From contig JANQQP010000036.1 of the NCBI GenBank assembly GCA_028285005.1, positions 1 through 53,794 of the forward strand: a DNA stretch of 53,794 bases, in the 5' to 3' direction. The stretch comes from Dehalococcoidia bacterium (GTDB taxonomy: Bacteria; Chloroflexota; Dehalococcoidia; Lucifugimonadales; Lucifugimonadaceae). The position numbers and the translations under genes were made by a program. The notes beneath the pieces were generated by a model. The model searched no databases. It was given only the letters and a program-made list of their open reading frames with translations, and was not told the origin of the DNA. Positions 23,966-32,524 of this stretch are shown here, piece after piece (position 1 is the stretch's first letter; each line of letters opens with the position of its first letter).

Positions 23966-24280
23966 ATGTCCGAGTTCGTGCTTATCTACTACAACGACCC
24001 CGAGAAGATGCCGAGCAGTCCCGAAGAGGGTGCGAAGCACATGGCGAAGTTCCAGGAGTGGATCGCTGGTGTTGGCGATGCCATGGTCAACCCCGGCACT
24101 CCGTTCGGCCCTTCGAAGATGGTCACTTCCAGCGGTGTTTCGGATCCGGGACCTAACCGCCCATCCGGTTTCTCCGTCATCAAGGCGGACAGCTTCGACG
24201 CAGCGCTCGAGATCACACAGGGCTGCCCGTACTTCGACTTTGGCACGATCGAGGTCGCAGAGATGAAGCAGATGGAGTGA
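23966..24280 (+). CDS. YCII-related domain protein
   Basis: 104 aa of the ferredoxin-like YCII/DGPF fold. It begins EFVLIYYNDPEKMP and has a GFSVIKADSFDAALEITQGCPYF-like stretch near residues 70-95, typical of this family. The function is not established; members are often paired with sigma factors or ArsR/SRPBCC genes, as here. AGGGAGC lies before the ATG. It is the first gene of a three-gene operon under the double operator. Confidence 0.85.
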   Translation: MSEFVLIYYNDPEKMPSSPEEGAKHMAKFQEWIAGVGDAMVNPGTPFGPSKMVTSSGVSDPGPNRPSGFSVIKADSFDAALEITQGCPYFDFGTIEVAEMKQME

Positions 24281-24314
24281 CGGTGATAGGACCGTACAAT
24301 CATCTCCGAACAGC

Positions 24315-24638
24315 ATGACCTACGCAGAAGTCTTCACAGCTCTGGCAGATCCGACGCGGCGCAGCATCCTTGAGGCGTTGCGCGACCGTCCGCGCACGGT
24401 TGGCGAGCTGGCAGCAGAGCAGCCGGTGAGTCGGCCTGCAGTATCGCAACACCTCAGAGTGCTGGAGCTGGCGAGCCTGGTCACGGCCGAACCGCAGGGG
24501 AACCGACGACTCTATTCCGTCAAGCGCGAAGGGCTCGACGAACTGCGCCAGTATCTCGAAAGCTTCTGGTCAGAGACGCTTTCAGCCTACGGCGCTGAGA
24601 TCGCCCGGCGGGTCGGCGGTGGAAACACGAAGTCATGA
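24315..24638 (+). CDS. ArsR-family transcriptional regulator (metal-site-free subgroup)
   Basis: 107 aa winged helix: FTALADPTRRSILEALRDRP, then SRPAVSQHLRVLELASLV, and RLYSVKREGLDELR. It has no Cys and no His cluster for metal binding, as in the subgroup linked to SRPBCC/AHSA1 genes. It probably represses its own operon at 23899-23938. The stop overlaps the next start by 4 bases (ATGA). Confidence 0.92.
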   Translation: MTYAEVFTALADPTRRSILEALRDRPRTVGELAAEQPVSRPAVSQHLRVLELASLVTAEPQGNRRLYSVKREGLDELRQYLESFWSETLSAYGAEIARRVGGGNTKS

Positions 24639-25099
24639 TCTCTCCACTGGTGAAGACGATCGAGGTGCCGTGCGATCAACAGACCGCATTCGATGTGTTC
24701 ATCAAGGAGATGGATAGCTGGTGGCCGCTGAGCAGGTTCACAGTCTCAGCGATGGCCGGCGGCGTGGCGAGGGCAATCCGCGTGGAACCGCGTGTTGGCG
24801 GGACTATCGTCGAGGTCGGGAACGATGGCACCGAGCACCTGTGGGGCACGATCAAGTCGTACGAGCCGCACGATGCGGTATCGATGGACTTCCACATTCC
24901 GCAGCCGGGCGAAGTTGTGGAAGGCAGGAGCCTTGTCGAAGTGAAGTTCCTGCGGCTGATGGAAAACCTGACTCGAGTCGAGTTGACGCAGACGAACTGG
25001 GAGGCGCTGGGTGAGTGGGGTGAGCAGCTACGTGGTGGCTACGACGGCGGTTGGGACGCGATCTTCGCAGATGCGTACCAGAAGGCGTGCGGCGGCTGA
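24635..25099 (+). CDS. SRPBCC/AHSA1-like domain protein
   Basis: 154 aa with the usual SRPBCC start (VKTIEVPCDQQTAFDVFIKEMDSWWP) and the end GGYDGGWDAIFADAY. The fold makes a hydrophobic ligand cavity. The ligand is unknown; in such ArsR-SRPBCC operons it is sometimes proposed to bind the inducer. Translation is coupled to the ArsR gene. Confidence 0.9.
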   Translation: MISPLVKTIEVPCDQQTAFDVFIKEMDSWWPLSRFTVSAMAGGVARAIRVEPRVGGTIVEVGNDGTEHLWGTIKSYEPHDAVSMDFHIPQPGEVVEGRSLVEVKFLRLMENLTRVELTQTNWEALGEWGEQLRGGYDGGWDAIFADAYQKACGG

Positions 25100-25116
25100 G
25101 CCCAATGCGGCCGGAG

Positions 25117-25485
25117 TTACTTTCCTGCGTCGTCCATTGCTGCGATCCAGTCTTTCACGACAGCCGTCAGCGCCGGTTCCTTGCTCGCAACATCATCCAT
25201 GTCGGCAAACTTGATCGTGCGCACCTGCGCAGCATCGCCCTCAAGAACGCCGTGACGGTTTTCGATCGCTGAACCGGTCTGAAAGAAGAGGTTCACGAAC
25301 TTCTTCGCACGCGGGTTGATCGTCGCCATGTTGCCCTTGTACATAAAGGTCGGCCCGCCCCACTTGATCGTCTCAGACATGCGTTCATCGGCCTTGAGAA
25401 TGATCTCTCGCACCGCCTGCATCTCGTCTTTCAGCGGATGGTCGAGGTCTTGCAGGAACTGGTCTACTTCCGGGTTAGTGCTCAT
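25117..25485 (-). CDS. DUF1801 (YdhG-like) domain protein
   Basis: 122 aa, one domain: DHPLKDEMQAVREIILKADE, then IKWGGPTFMYKGNMATINPR, and KFVNLFFQTGSAI. This matches DUF1801/YdhG, whose function is not known. GGAG lies 6 bases before the ATG. It converges on the SRPBCC gene. Confidence 0.88.
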   Translation of the reverse strand: MSTNPEVDQFLQDLDHPLKDEMQAVREIILKADERMSETIKWGGPTFMYKGNMATINPRAKKFVNLFFQTGSAIENRHGVLEGDAAQVRTIKFADMDDVASKEPALTAVVKDWIAAMDDAGK

Positions 25486-25539
25486 GTCGATCTCCAGAGC
25501 TGCGACGGCTGAACCGTAGCCAAGGCGCTGACGACAGAA

Positions 25540-25914
25540 CTATATCGCCTTGCCCGCCCGAAACCCTGCGAAGGCCAGCGAGATCCCGGCCGCGTTCGTC
25601 AGCAGTATGTTCATGACGAAGAACTGCCAATTCGATGCTCGTGCCAGCTGAACGTTGTCGAACGCGAATGTCGAGAGGGTCGTGAAGGCACCGAGGAACC
25701 CGGCGAAGGCGAACGCTCGAACATCCTCGTTAACCCAATCCCGGTCTTCACTGTAGGCCCAGATCAGGCCAAAGAGGAACGACCCGATCATGTTGGCTGT
25801 GAAGACGCCCCACGGGAAGGCGGTTTCTGCTCGACGATCAACGTAGGTCGCCACGCCGTAACGCGCGAGTGAACCGAGCGCGCCTGCGAGAGCTATCCAG
25901 ATGAACTTGTCCAA
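25540..25914 (-). CDS. crcB: Fluoride ion channel CrcB/Fluc
   Basis: 124 aa, four membrane helices. Family motifs are GALGSLARYG, TANMIGSFLFGLIWA and FLGAFTTLSTFAFD (central Phe and Thr/Ser track). It exports toxic fluoride as a dual-topology dimer. The start is TTG with no clear SD. I looked for a fluoride riboswitch upstream and did not find one. Confidence 0.93.
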   Translation of the reverse strand: MDKFIWIALAGALGSLARYGVATYVDRRAETAFPWGVFTANMIGSFLFGLIWAYSEDRDWVNEDVRAFAFAGFLGAFTTLSTFAFDNVQLARASNWQFFVMNILLTNAAGISLAFAGFRAGKAI

Positions 25915-26067
25915 TTTAACGCGCCCGGGGATGCGGCGGCGGCCGGATCAGTGAATCATTGATGCTGCGAGTTTGGTCTTTCCCGGCGCGGGAGACTAAC
26001 GCCGCGTGTACTCTCGATGCCTTGAATCACTCTGCGCTGCCGCGGCAGCGCAGTTCTGAACCTCGAC

Positions 26068-27678
26068 TTGACTGAAACAGCACCCTCTATGGAAGACGCA
26101 GCAGCAGAGACTCCGGCGAGACCAACGTCGCTTGTTGACGTGCCTTACCGGCGAAAGGTGCTGCTGATCTCCGGGCTTGGCGTCGCGCTGATCGTCACAT
26201 CGTCCAGTCAGACAGTGGTCGCGACCGCAGCGCAGAACATAGTCGCTGACATCCGAGGCTTCGAGCTTTTCACCTGGATGTTCGCCGGCTTCTCCCTGGC
26301 GTCTGCTGTTGCAGTGCCCATCATCGGCAAGCTCGCCGACATCCATGGCACACGGCCGATCATCACCTCTTCACTGGCACTGTTCGTCGTGTCTTCCACC
26401 ATCGGCGGCTTCGTGACGTCGATGGAACAGATGATCATCGTGCGGGCATTCCAGGGGCTCGCTTTCGCCGGTGTGCTGGGCAGCGTGTGGATCACGACGG
26501 CGTGGATGTGGGCGCCGCAGGAGCGGGCCAAGTGGCTGGGCGCGCTTTCCGGCGCGTTCACGTTGGCTGGCGTAGCGGGGCCGATCCTTGGCGGTGTCGT
26601 GTCGGATGAGATCGGCTGGCGCTGGCTGTTCTGGTTTAACTTGCCGGCAGGCACATTCGCGCTCTGGTTCCTGATGCGAATGTTCCCGAAGCTAGACCGT
26701 GAGAAGCGAGAGAGTCACTTCGATGTAACCGGCGCGCTCACTTTCGGGCTATTCGCTACTTCTGCCCTGTTCGCGGTTTCGCTGGGTGGCGATACGTTTG
26801 CGTGGGACTCGCCGCTGATCATCGGCCTCTTCCTGTTTGCTGCCCTGAATCTCGGCCTGTTCGTGAGGGCGGAGTTCCGGGCTGAAGACCCGGTCCTCCC
26901 GCCAGACCTATTCAGACATCGGGTGTTCGCCGGGGCCATGGCCGCTTCACTGACCGTGACGATCAGCTTCATCGTGGCGACGGTATTTATCCCGCTGCTG
27001 GTGATCGGGGCGAAGGGAGAGACAGCAACGGTCGCCGCTTACCCGCTGGTGTCGCAGGCGATCGGCATCGCAATTGGAGCGAACATCGCCGGGCAGATTC
27101 TCTCGCGCTGGGGTTATGCCCGACTTCTTTCTGCTTCCGGTCTTGCCGTGACAGCGGTCATCCTCTGGTCGTTCGGCGACCTTGGCGCTGATGTCTCGAT
27201 CACCGGGCTTTCCGCCCTGACGCTTGTGCTGGGCATCGGGATCACTTTCGCATTCACGTCTTTCACCGTGCCCGTGCAGAACGCGATGCCCGACAACGTA
27301 CTTGGCGTAGTGACCACGAGCCTGCAGTTTGCGAGGGTGTTCGGCATGGCGGCCGGCAGCGCCATTCTTGGAGCGATTCTGTTGGCGGGCATTGGGCTGA
27401 TGGACGTGGATGATCCGGGTCCGCAGGACCTGATCAGGGATCCGGAGGTGATTGTCGCCGAGGACAGGCTTAGCGAGGTCCGGGAGGATTACCTGGCGGA
27501 CCCGCTGTTGGGTGAGGCCGCGTTCGATGCCGCACTCTTCGACTCACGCGAATCTGTGGCCGATGCGCTTTCCACGGTGTTCCGGGTTTCAGCGGTTGGC
27601 AGCGCGACGGGCGTGTTGCTCGCTCTGTTCACGTTCTCACGCATGCGAAGGCCGGATGAGGATGAAGCGGTGGGGTGA
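26068..27678 (+). CDS. MFS transporter, DHA2 (EmrB/QacA)-like drug exporter
   Basis: 536 aa with about 14 predicted membrane helices. Motif A-like GKLADIHGTRP and the DHA2-type SGAFTLAGVAGPILGGVVS are visible, followed by GWRWLFWFNLPAG. It probably exports hydrophobic compounds by proton antiport; the substrate is unknown. The start is TTG 26068 or ATG 26089, neither with a strong SD. A 60-residue soluble segment (about residues 445-505) precedes the last helix. It is followed by the repeat cluster. Confidence 0.9.
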   Translation: MTETAPSMEDAAAETPARPTSLVDVPYRRKVLLISGLGVALIVTSSSQTVVATAAQNIVADIRGFELFTWMFAGFSLASAVAVPIIGKLADIHGTRPIITSSLALFVVSSTIGGFVTSMEQMIIVRAFQGLAFAGVLGSVWITTAWMWAPQERAKWLGALSGAFTLAGVAGPILGGVVSDEIGWRWLFWFNLPAGTFALWFLMRMFPKLDREKRESHFDVTGALTFGLFATSALFAVSLGGDTFAWDSPLIIGLFLFAALNLGLFVRAEFRAEDPVLPPDLFRHRVFAGAMAASLTVTISFIVATVFIPLLVIGAKGETATVAAYPLVSQAIGIAIGANIAGQILSRWGYARLLSASGLAVTAVILWSFGDLGADVSITGLSALTLVLGIGITFAFTSFTVPVQNAMPDNVLGVVTTSLQFARVFGMAAGSAILGAILLAGIGLMDVDDPGPQDLIRDPEVIVAEDRLSEVREDYLADPLLGEAAFDAALFDSRESVADALSTVFRVSAVGSATGVLLALFTFSRMRRPDEDEAVG

Positions 27679-27689
27679 GTGCGGACGGT

Positions 27690-28030
27690 CGACGTCATCC
27701 CGACCATCGCGGAGGGATCTGACCGTTGACGTGAGGTCAGCGGGAGATTCTGAATCAAGTTCAGAATGACAGATTGCGGCTATCGTGAGCCTGCCGAAGG
27801 TCAATCCTCTCTCCCAGCTTGGGAGAGGGTTAGGGTGAGGGTCATCCCTCTGACTGGCAGCTGTTGAAGTAGCAGACAACCCACCCTCTAACTCCCTCCC
27901 TGACAGGGAGGGAGAAAACACCGGCCATCCTGAGCTTGTCGAAGGGTGGCTGTGGGTCAGCAAGCCGCCTGCCTCCGGCCGATATCACCCTCTCCCCTTA
28001 ATCCCTCTCCCATCCAGGGAGAGGGGGGAC
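27690..28030. repeat. Cluster of dispersed intergenic repeats
   Basis: The 356-base gap between the MFS and bicupin genes is filled by several short repeat types: gattctgaatcaagttcagaatg-like (27739-27770), a CTCTCCC/GGGAGAG hairpin (27809-27827), the 38-nt palindromic element, a catcctgagcttgtcgaag copy (27924-27943), and a second CTCTCCC/GGGAGAG inverted repeat (about 27988-28025). I recall similar elements in many genomes; they do not code for protein. Confidence 0.75.
27879..27916. repeat. Dispersed palindromic repeat, copy 2
   Basis: Matches 36-73 except for the central base of the 23-nt palindrome (A here, T there). Confidence 0.75.
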
Positions 28031-28034
28031 ATCC

Positions 28035-28775
28035 TTAGTCCACTTCCACTCTTGGCGGCGGGTTGAGCACCGGGTGCATCGCGAGCAGCGTCGCGTTCTC
28101 GTCTGAGGCGTTGTAGATGCCGTGCCTGATTGTTGGCTCACAGGCGAATATGTCGCCGGCTGGCAGCGGGATGTTGTCGTCATCGGCGTAAACGGCGGTC
28201 AGATTGCCGGTTACACAAAACATCGCCTCTTCGTGCGCAGGATGGTAGTGGTTAGGCGCCACTGAGCCCGGAGCGAATGTCAGCTCGCTGAAGTAGGTCG
28301 ACTCAGAGCCAAGGAAATCACCGACCATATCGAAACGGGAGATGCCGGGAGCGAACTCAAACGACTCGACTCTGCCTCGAAAGAAAGCACCGTTGGTGGG
28401 AGGCTCGTCCTTGAAGTCGACCTCTGAAATCTCCTCGCGCTCGGGAGCAGGGTTCGGATACATGGTGATCAGTCGTGCGGTCGATTCGCCTACGTTTTGC
28501 AGCCCGTGGCCGATGCCGCGGTTGGCAAGAACGCAGTCTCCGGACGACGCCCGGAACTTGTGGTCTCCGAGTCGAAACTCCATCTCACCTTCGATCACGA
28601 AGATCGACTCTTCGGTGTTCGGGTGGATGTGATACGCAGACCGCGCGCCGGGCTCAACCGACAGCGCACCAACAGTCAAGTATTCGGAGCCTGTCGCCGC
28701 GCTAACCATTGCGGTTGCGGTAGCGCCCGGGAATGGCTCGCTGGTCTGCTGTTCGTTCTTTCGGATTACCGGCAT
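28035..28775 (-). CDS. Bicupin (tandem cupin) domain protein
   Basis: 246 aa with two cupin barrels. Metal-ligand motifs are YHIHPNTEESIFVIEGEMEF in the first and PNHYHPAHEEAMFCVTG in the second, each with the two His and Glu; closing His residues are in GIGHGLQN and TIRHGIYN. Such proteins are often metal-dependent oxygenases or isomerases of small acids. The substrate is unknown. It stands alone on its strand; the next gene upstream starts beyond 28.88 kb. Confidence 0.85.
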   Translation of the reverse strand: MPVIRKNEQQTSEPFPGATATAMVSAATGSEYLTVGALSVEPGARSAYHIHPNTEESIFVIEGEMEFRLGDHKFRASSGDCVLANRGIGHGLQNVGESTARLITMYPNPAPEREEISEVDFKDEPPTNGAFFRGRVESFEFAPGISRFDMVGDFLGSESTYFSELTFAPGSVAPNHYHPAHEEAMFCVTGNLTAVYADDDNIPLPAGDIFACEPTIRHGIYNASDENATLLAMHPVLNPPPRVEVD

Positions 28776-28881
28776 CTAGTGACCGCTTTCTGAACTGGTG
28801 ACTCGTTTGAAGTTGCGGGAGGATTCTACGGGAAAACCATGGCGCGTATAGCGCCGGATCCAGGACTCCCGTCAGCTGTAT

Positions 28882-30435
28882 TCAGCTGGCGGCTACCGGG
28901 AGCCAGAGCTCGGTTTCAGGGAAGAAGGTGGTCCAGCCGAACCAGAACACGTCCTGCGCGGTGAGCCTTGGCAGCGCGTCGAGAGAGGTGTCGGTGGGCA
29001 ACAGAGCGTCCTCAGTGATTCGCCAACTTACTCCGGCCTCGTCGACTACCTCGCCCGCAGTTTCGTCACCGGTGAAGACGCGGCCGCCGCTGCGGTAAGC
29101 CCGGACGGTCTGCGAGTTCTCGTCGCCAATAACCACGACCGCCAGCCCGGCGAGATCGTCGTTGACAACACCTGCTTCGATCACCTGCTCGGCGATGTAG
29201 GCGCGCGCCGTCTCGCCGTTGCGCAGGCCGAGCACCCGCGTCTTGGCGTCAAGCGTTGTGTCCTGGTCCCAGACAGGGAACAGCAGCTCGTCGCCGTGGA
29301 AATACTCGAAGTAGATAGCACGTGCGTCATCAGGGTGGTAGTAAGTTCGGCGGAAGCCCTGCTCAAGGTCGAGCACAGTTGTAGCCGGGTGCTCCTCGAA
29401 CCACGCACCCCAGCGAGTTACTGTCATAGGCAACTGGTCGAGCTGAATGCCACTGCCAACAAGATCGCCGACGACTGGCTTCCCGGTCTGCTGCTGCCAC
29501 AGCGTGTTCGTCGTGCGGTCGTACATGAGCTTGTTGCTCTGGTAGAGGAAGCCGGACGTACCGAAGGTCTCGACCTGTCCGTTGACCATGCCTTGGTACA
29601 GGATTCCGGAGCCGCAGAGCGTGCAGTAAGAGAGCGTGACGTTGACGCCGCCGAGGACATCGTTGGCCATCTCGTGCGAGTTCATGATGCGGAACGGGTA
29701 CGCGCGGGCCTCGCCGTTGATGACAACGCCAAAGACCAGTTCCTCGAGATCCAGGAACGCAGCGCGATTTCCAGGGATCACTCTCGGATTTTCGAGCGGA
29801 GGTATGCCGTCTCGAGCGACGCCGCCCCACTGAATCCCTTCCAGCGGGATGGTCGTCGGCACGCCGTTGTACAGGAACTGGTGGAAGCTGGAGTCGAACG
29901 GAGAGTAGAGATTGGCTTTCCAGTTGGCGTAGCCGGGCAGGATTTCTGTTTCGTCCTGAGTGCCGAGCCATTCATGCCAGCTGAAGAAGTCATCGCCCGC
30001 AAAGCTCTCGCCAGTGAGTTGGTGAAGCGTGTCGCCAAGGGCTAGAGCCTGATCTTCTTCGAGGGCGAAGCGAGTGATCTCGACCAGCGGCGGAATAAGT
30101 CCGGGATGCTGAATCTCGAGCGCTTGCTGGAGTGCCGGGATCTGAACTCCGCCGGAGTCGTTCTCATAAGAGTCGACAAACAGGTCGAACATGACACGGG
30201 AGGCCCGCTGATCAAACTCGCTAACGACTTCGGGAGTGGCGGTTGGCGACGTTTGCGGAGTGCTGGTGGGGTCTGCGCCGGGAGCAGAAGTTGGCTCAGG
30301 AGTTGCTGTCGACTGGCCTGGCGTCGGGGCATCAGTGGCCGACGACGAGCAGGCCACGGCGATCGCTCCCATTGTGAGAGCGGCTGATGCCAGTATTGAA
30401 CGCCTGGGCCAGCCTATGGTCTGAACGATGTTCAC
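28882..30435 (-). CDS. DUF3179-domain lipoprotein with conserved Cys motif
   Basis: 517 aa. The lipobox AVAC-SSS lies near residue 29, followed by a Thr/Pro/Ala-rich linker to ~70. The DUF3179 domain (about residues 200-510) has FGVVINGEARAYPF, the family motif VTLSYCTLCGSGI, and RAYRSGGRVF near the end. The Cys-x2-Cys suggests redox or metal chemistry, but the function is not known. It is membrane-anchored outside the cell. A second, Cys-free DUF3179 protein lies at 32525. They are likely paralogs. Confidence 0.88.
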   Translation of the reverse strand: MNIVQTIGWPRRSILASAALTMGAIAVACSSSATDAPTPGQSTATPEPTSAPGADPTSTPQTSPTATPEVVSEFDQRASRVMFDLFVDSYENDSGGVQIPALQQALEIQHPGLIPPLVEITRFALEEDQALALGDTLHQLTGESFAGDDFFSWHEWLGTQDETEILPGYANWKANLYSPFDSSFHQFLYNGVPTTIPLEGIQWGGVARDGIPPLENPRVIPGNRAAFLDLEELVFGVVINGEARAYPFRIMNSHEMANDVLGGVNVTLSYCTLCGSGILYQGMVNGQVETFGTSGFLYQSNKLMYDRTTNTLWQQQTGKPVVGDLVGSGIQLDQLPMTVTRWGAWFEEHPATTVLDLEQGFRRTYYHPDDARAIYFEYFHGDELLFPVWDQDTTLDAKTRVLGLRNGETARAYIAEQVIEAGVVNDDLAGLAVVVIGDENSQTVRAYRSGGRVFTGDETAGEVVDEAGVSWRITEDALLPTDTSLDALPRLTAQDVFWFGWTTFFPETELWLPVAAS

Positions 30436-30515
30436 AACTGATTAGAGTGAACGAAGCCACATCGGTCGCGGGTTTTCTTCACAAACAGTGCAAGATTGGT
30501 GATCGATCTCGGCCG

Positions 30516-31193
30516 CTACTGATCCGGCCACTGCTGAAGGTTCCAGGCCGCATCCCAGAACAGGTACTCGTACCTCGTGCTGGCACTAAACGCACTCAGC
30601 ATGCGACTCCGTTGTCGCTCAGTAGCTGATTTGCCCAGATCATCCACGAAAGCCTTGAGCCAGGTCGTCATCTGCTGGTACTCGGGAGCGTTGTAGCCCT
30701 CTATCCAACGTGCGTGAAACGAGCCCTCGGCAGCTTTGCCAACTCTTCCAAGTGTCCGTCCGACCTCGTCATAACCCCACTGGCACGGTAGTAGAGCGGC
30801 GGAAAGCTCGTGAATGTCGCCGTCATATGCGGCTCTCATCAGGTGATCTGTATAGGCGACGGTCGCAGACATGGGCTCGGTGGCCTCTAGCTCGGCTTCA
30901 GTGATACCGAAATCCGCGCAAAAGCCGCGGTGAAGCTCCATTTCGGAGTTGAGGGTTTCGTCCAGCAAAGCAGCCCAGTGGCCCATCGCATCGAGCCCGG
31001 GGCTCTTAGCCGCAGCCAGTGCCAGCACTCGGGCGTAGTCGATCAAGAAGAGGTAGTCCTGGCGCATGTAGTACTGGAAGCGCTCCAGCGAGAGCGTGCC
31101 GTCGCCCATAGCGACTACGAACGGGTGGTCTTCATGTGCCTTCTGCCAGTCGGCCGCGCACGCCGAACGCAGTCCCTCGGAGTATCCGGTCAT
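30516..31193 (-). CDS. tenA: TenA-family protein (thiaminase II-like)
   Basis: 225 aa, all-helical. The catalytic Cys is in LLPCQWGY (about Cys137), and the C-terminal Glu is in STRYEYLFWDAAW. TenA hydrolyses aminopyrimidine thiamin breakdown products for salvage; some members act on other amines. The start overlaps the upstream gene by 4 bases (ATGA). Confidence 0.9.
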   Translation of the reverse strand: MTGYSEGLRSACAADWQKAHEDHPFVVAMGDGTLSLERFQYYMRQDYLFLIDYARVLALAAAKSPGLDAMGHWAALLDETLNSEMELHRGFCADFGITEAELEATEPMSATVAYTDHLMRAAYDGDIHELSAALLPCQWGYDEVGRTLGRVGKAAEGSFHARWIEGYNAPEYQQMTTWLKAFVDDLGKSATERQRSRMLSAFSASTRYEYLFWDAAWNLQQWPDQ

Positions 31194-31570
31194 GCCCGCT
31201 CGACCGTCACAGTTGCGCCGCCGGGCACGCTCTTAAGCACGGTCGAGTCGCCTTCGATGCTGCCGAGAACGTTCACTGCCGACGCCGGCCGGATCTCGCC
31301 GGGAGCGCTCATCGGTGTGGGACCGAAGAATAGGCACAGGGCATTGCCAGGCGGCCAGTAGCCCACGGCCCCCATCTCGACAGTCTCTTCAGCGTAGTCG
31401 TCGTTCTCAGCTTCGACCGGGATGCCGAAATAGATCTCATCGCCCCAGGTCTGCGCGGCTGCCGAGACCGGCAGCGCCTCCCACAGAGCGTCCGATGTCG
31501 GGGAGTCGTTGAGAGTGGCGACGACAGTGACGTCATCGGCCGTTATCTGCACCTGTCTGTCTGAAGTCAT
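31190..31570 (-). CDS. Cyclophilin-like fold protein (DUF369/TM1367-like)
   Basis: 126 aa, small beta-barrel: LNDSPTSDALWEALPV, then WGDEIYFGIPV, and GAVGYWPPGNALCLFFGPTP match the TM1367-like family, which has the cyclophilin fold but no isomerase active site. Its function is unknown. It is translationally coupled to tenA, so a role near thiamin salvage is possible. Confidence 0.82.
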   Translation of the reverse strand: MTSDRQVQITADDVTVVATLNDSPTSDALWEALPVSAAAQTWGDEIYFGIPVEAENDDYAEETVEMGAVGYWPPGNALCLFFGPTPMSAPGEIRPASAVNVLGSIEGDSTVLKSVPGGATVTVERA

Positions 31571-31595
31571 ATCGCTGGCTCACAGTGACGCGTGT

Positions 31596-32336
31596 CTAGC
31601 CGCGCCGCTTCTTCCACTCCTCGTAGATCTTCTTCGTGTCGTCGTTAAACGGATAGAACGATTTCGGCGAGATCTTCCGTTCCTGTGTGTACTCGAGTAG
31701 AGCCTGCTCGGTCTCATCGTGCTCAACGCACTCTGGCAGTAGCTCTTCCGCAAGCTGTGAAGGAAGCACGACGACGCCGGTGTCGTCGCCAAGTATCACG
31801 TCGCCCGGCCACACCAGCACACCGCCGCACTGGACCGGGGCGTTCACCTCGTACGGAAGGATGTTCGGCTCGCCAACAGTCGGCGTGCTGTCGCCTGCGA
31901 AGACCGGATAGCCGTATCGGACTACCTTGTGCCCGTCTCGAACTCCGCCATCGGTAACCAGTCCAGCAGCGGCCTGCGTAACGATTCGCGAGAACACCAC
32001 ATCGCCACCTGTAGAGACTGTCGAAAGACCCATCGCATCGCCGACGAACACGTCTCCGGGGCCCATCGCTTCGAGAGCCTGCCAGCGTGGTGTTTCGTTG
32101 AAGCCCTCACCGTGGGCGCCTGTTGCGACGCGCTTGGCCAGGTCAGGCCGGGACGGAAGGTAGCGAAGAGTCACTGCGCGGCCGACCAGGCGACGCCCTG
32201 GAGCGAGGCTGCGCACGCCGTTCATGTACGTCTTGTCGTATCCGCGTTGCAGCAGCTTTCCGAGAACGGTGGCATTCGAGACTGATTGATACTGCTCAAG
32301 GAGTGAATCGGGAACTCGCGTGGACGGCTCGACCAA
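31596..32336 (-). CDS. RraA/HMG-aldolase-like family protein
   Basis: 246 aa. SVSNATVLGKLLQRG at the start and GLVTDGGVRDGHKV in the core match the RraA-like fold, shared by 4-hydroxy-4-methyl-2-oxoglutarate aldolase and the RNase E regulator RraA. The Asp/Arg of GGVRD are the catalytic/metal site in aldolase members. The C-terminus has a ~40-residue charged tail. A TTG start is supported by GGAGAAG 6 bases before it. Family naming is often loose; an aldolase or oxaloacetate decarboxylase is more likely than RNase control here. Confidence 0.85.
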   Translation of the reverse strand: MVEPSTRVPDSLLEQYQSVSNATVLGKLLQRGYDKTYMNGVRSLAPGRRLVGRAVTLRYLPSRPDLAKRVATGAHGEGFNETPRWQALEAMGPGDVFVGDAMGLSTVSTGGDVVFSRIVTQAAAGLVTDGGVRDGHKVVRYGYPVFAGDSTPTVGEPNILPYEVNAPVQCGGVLVWPGDVILGDDTGVVVLPSQLAEELLPECVEHDETEQALLEYTQERKISPKSFYPFNDDTKKIYEEWKKRRG

Positions 32337-32524
32337 GTGGCTTCTCCAGGCTGATCAGGAATTGGCGGTCTTCGGGTGCAGGCAGTATAGCGAGGGAACG
32401 CGGGCGACTCTCCCGGATTCATCCTGAGGGAGACGCATTGTGCGGTGGCGAAGTTAGAATCGTTGCTCACGTACGGAGACTAGCCGTACTTAATCCGAAC
32501 ACTGTGATCTGACTCAGGTGACGA

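Noticed and set aside
25915..26067. Possible fluoride riboswitch upstream of crcB
   Set aside because: I looked for the conserved pseudoknot motifs and did not find them.
29296..30045. 249-codon plus-strand frame
   Set aside because: Antisense shadow of the DUF3179 lipoprotein gene.
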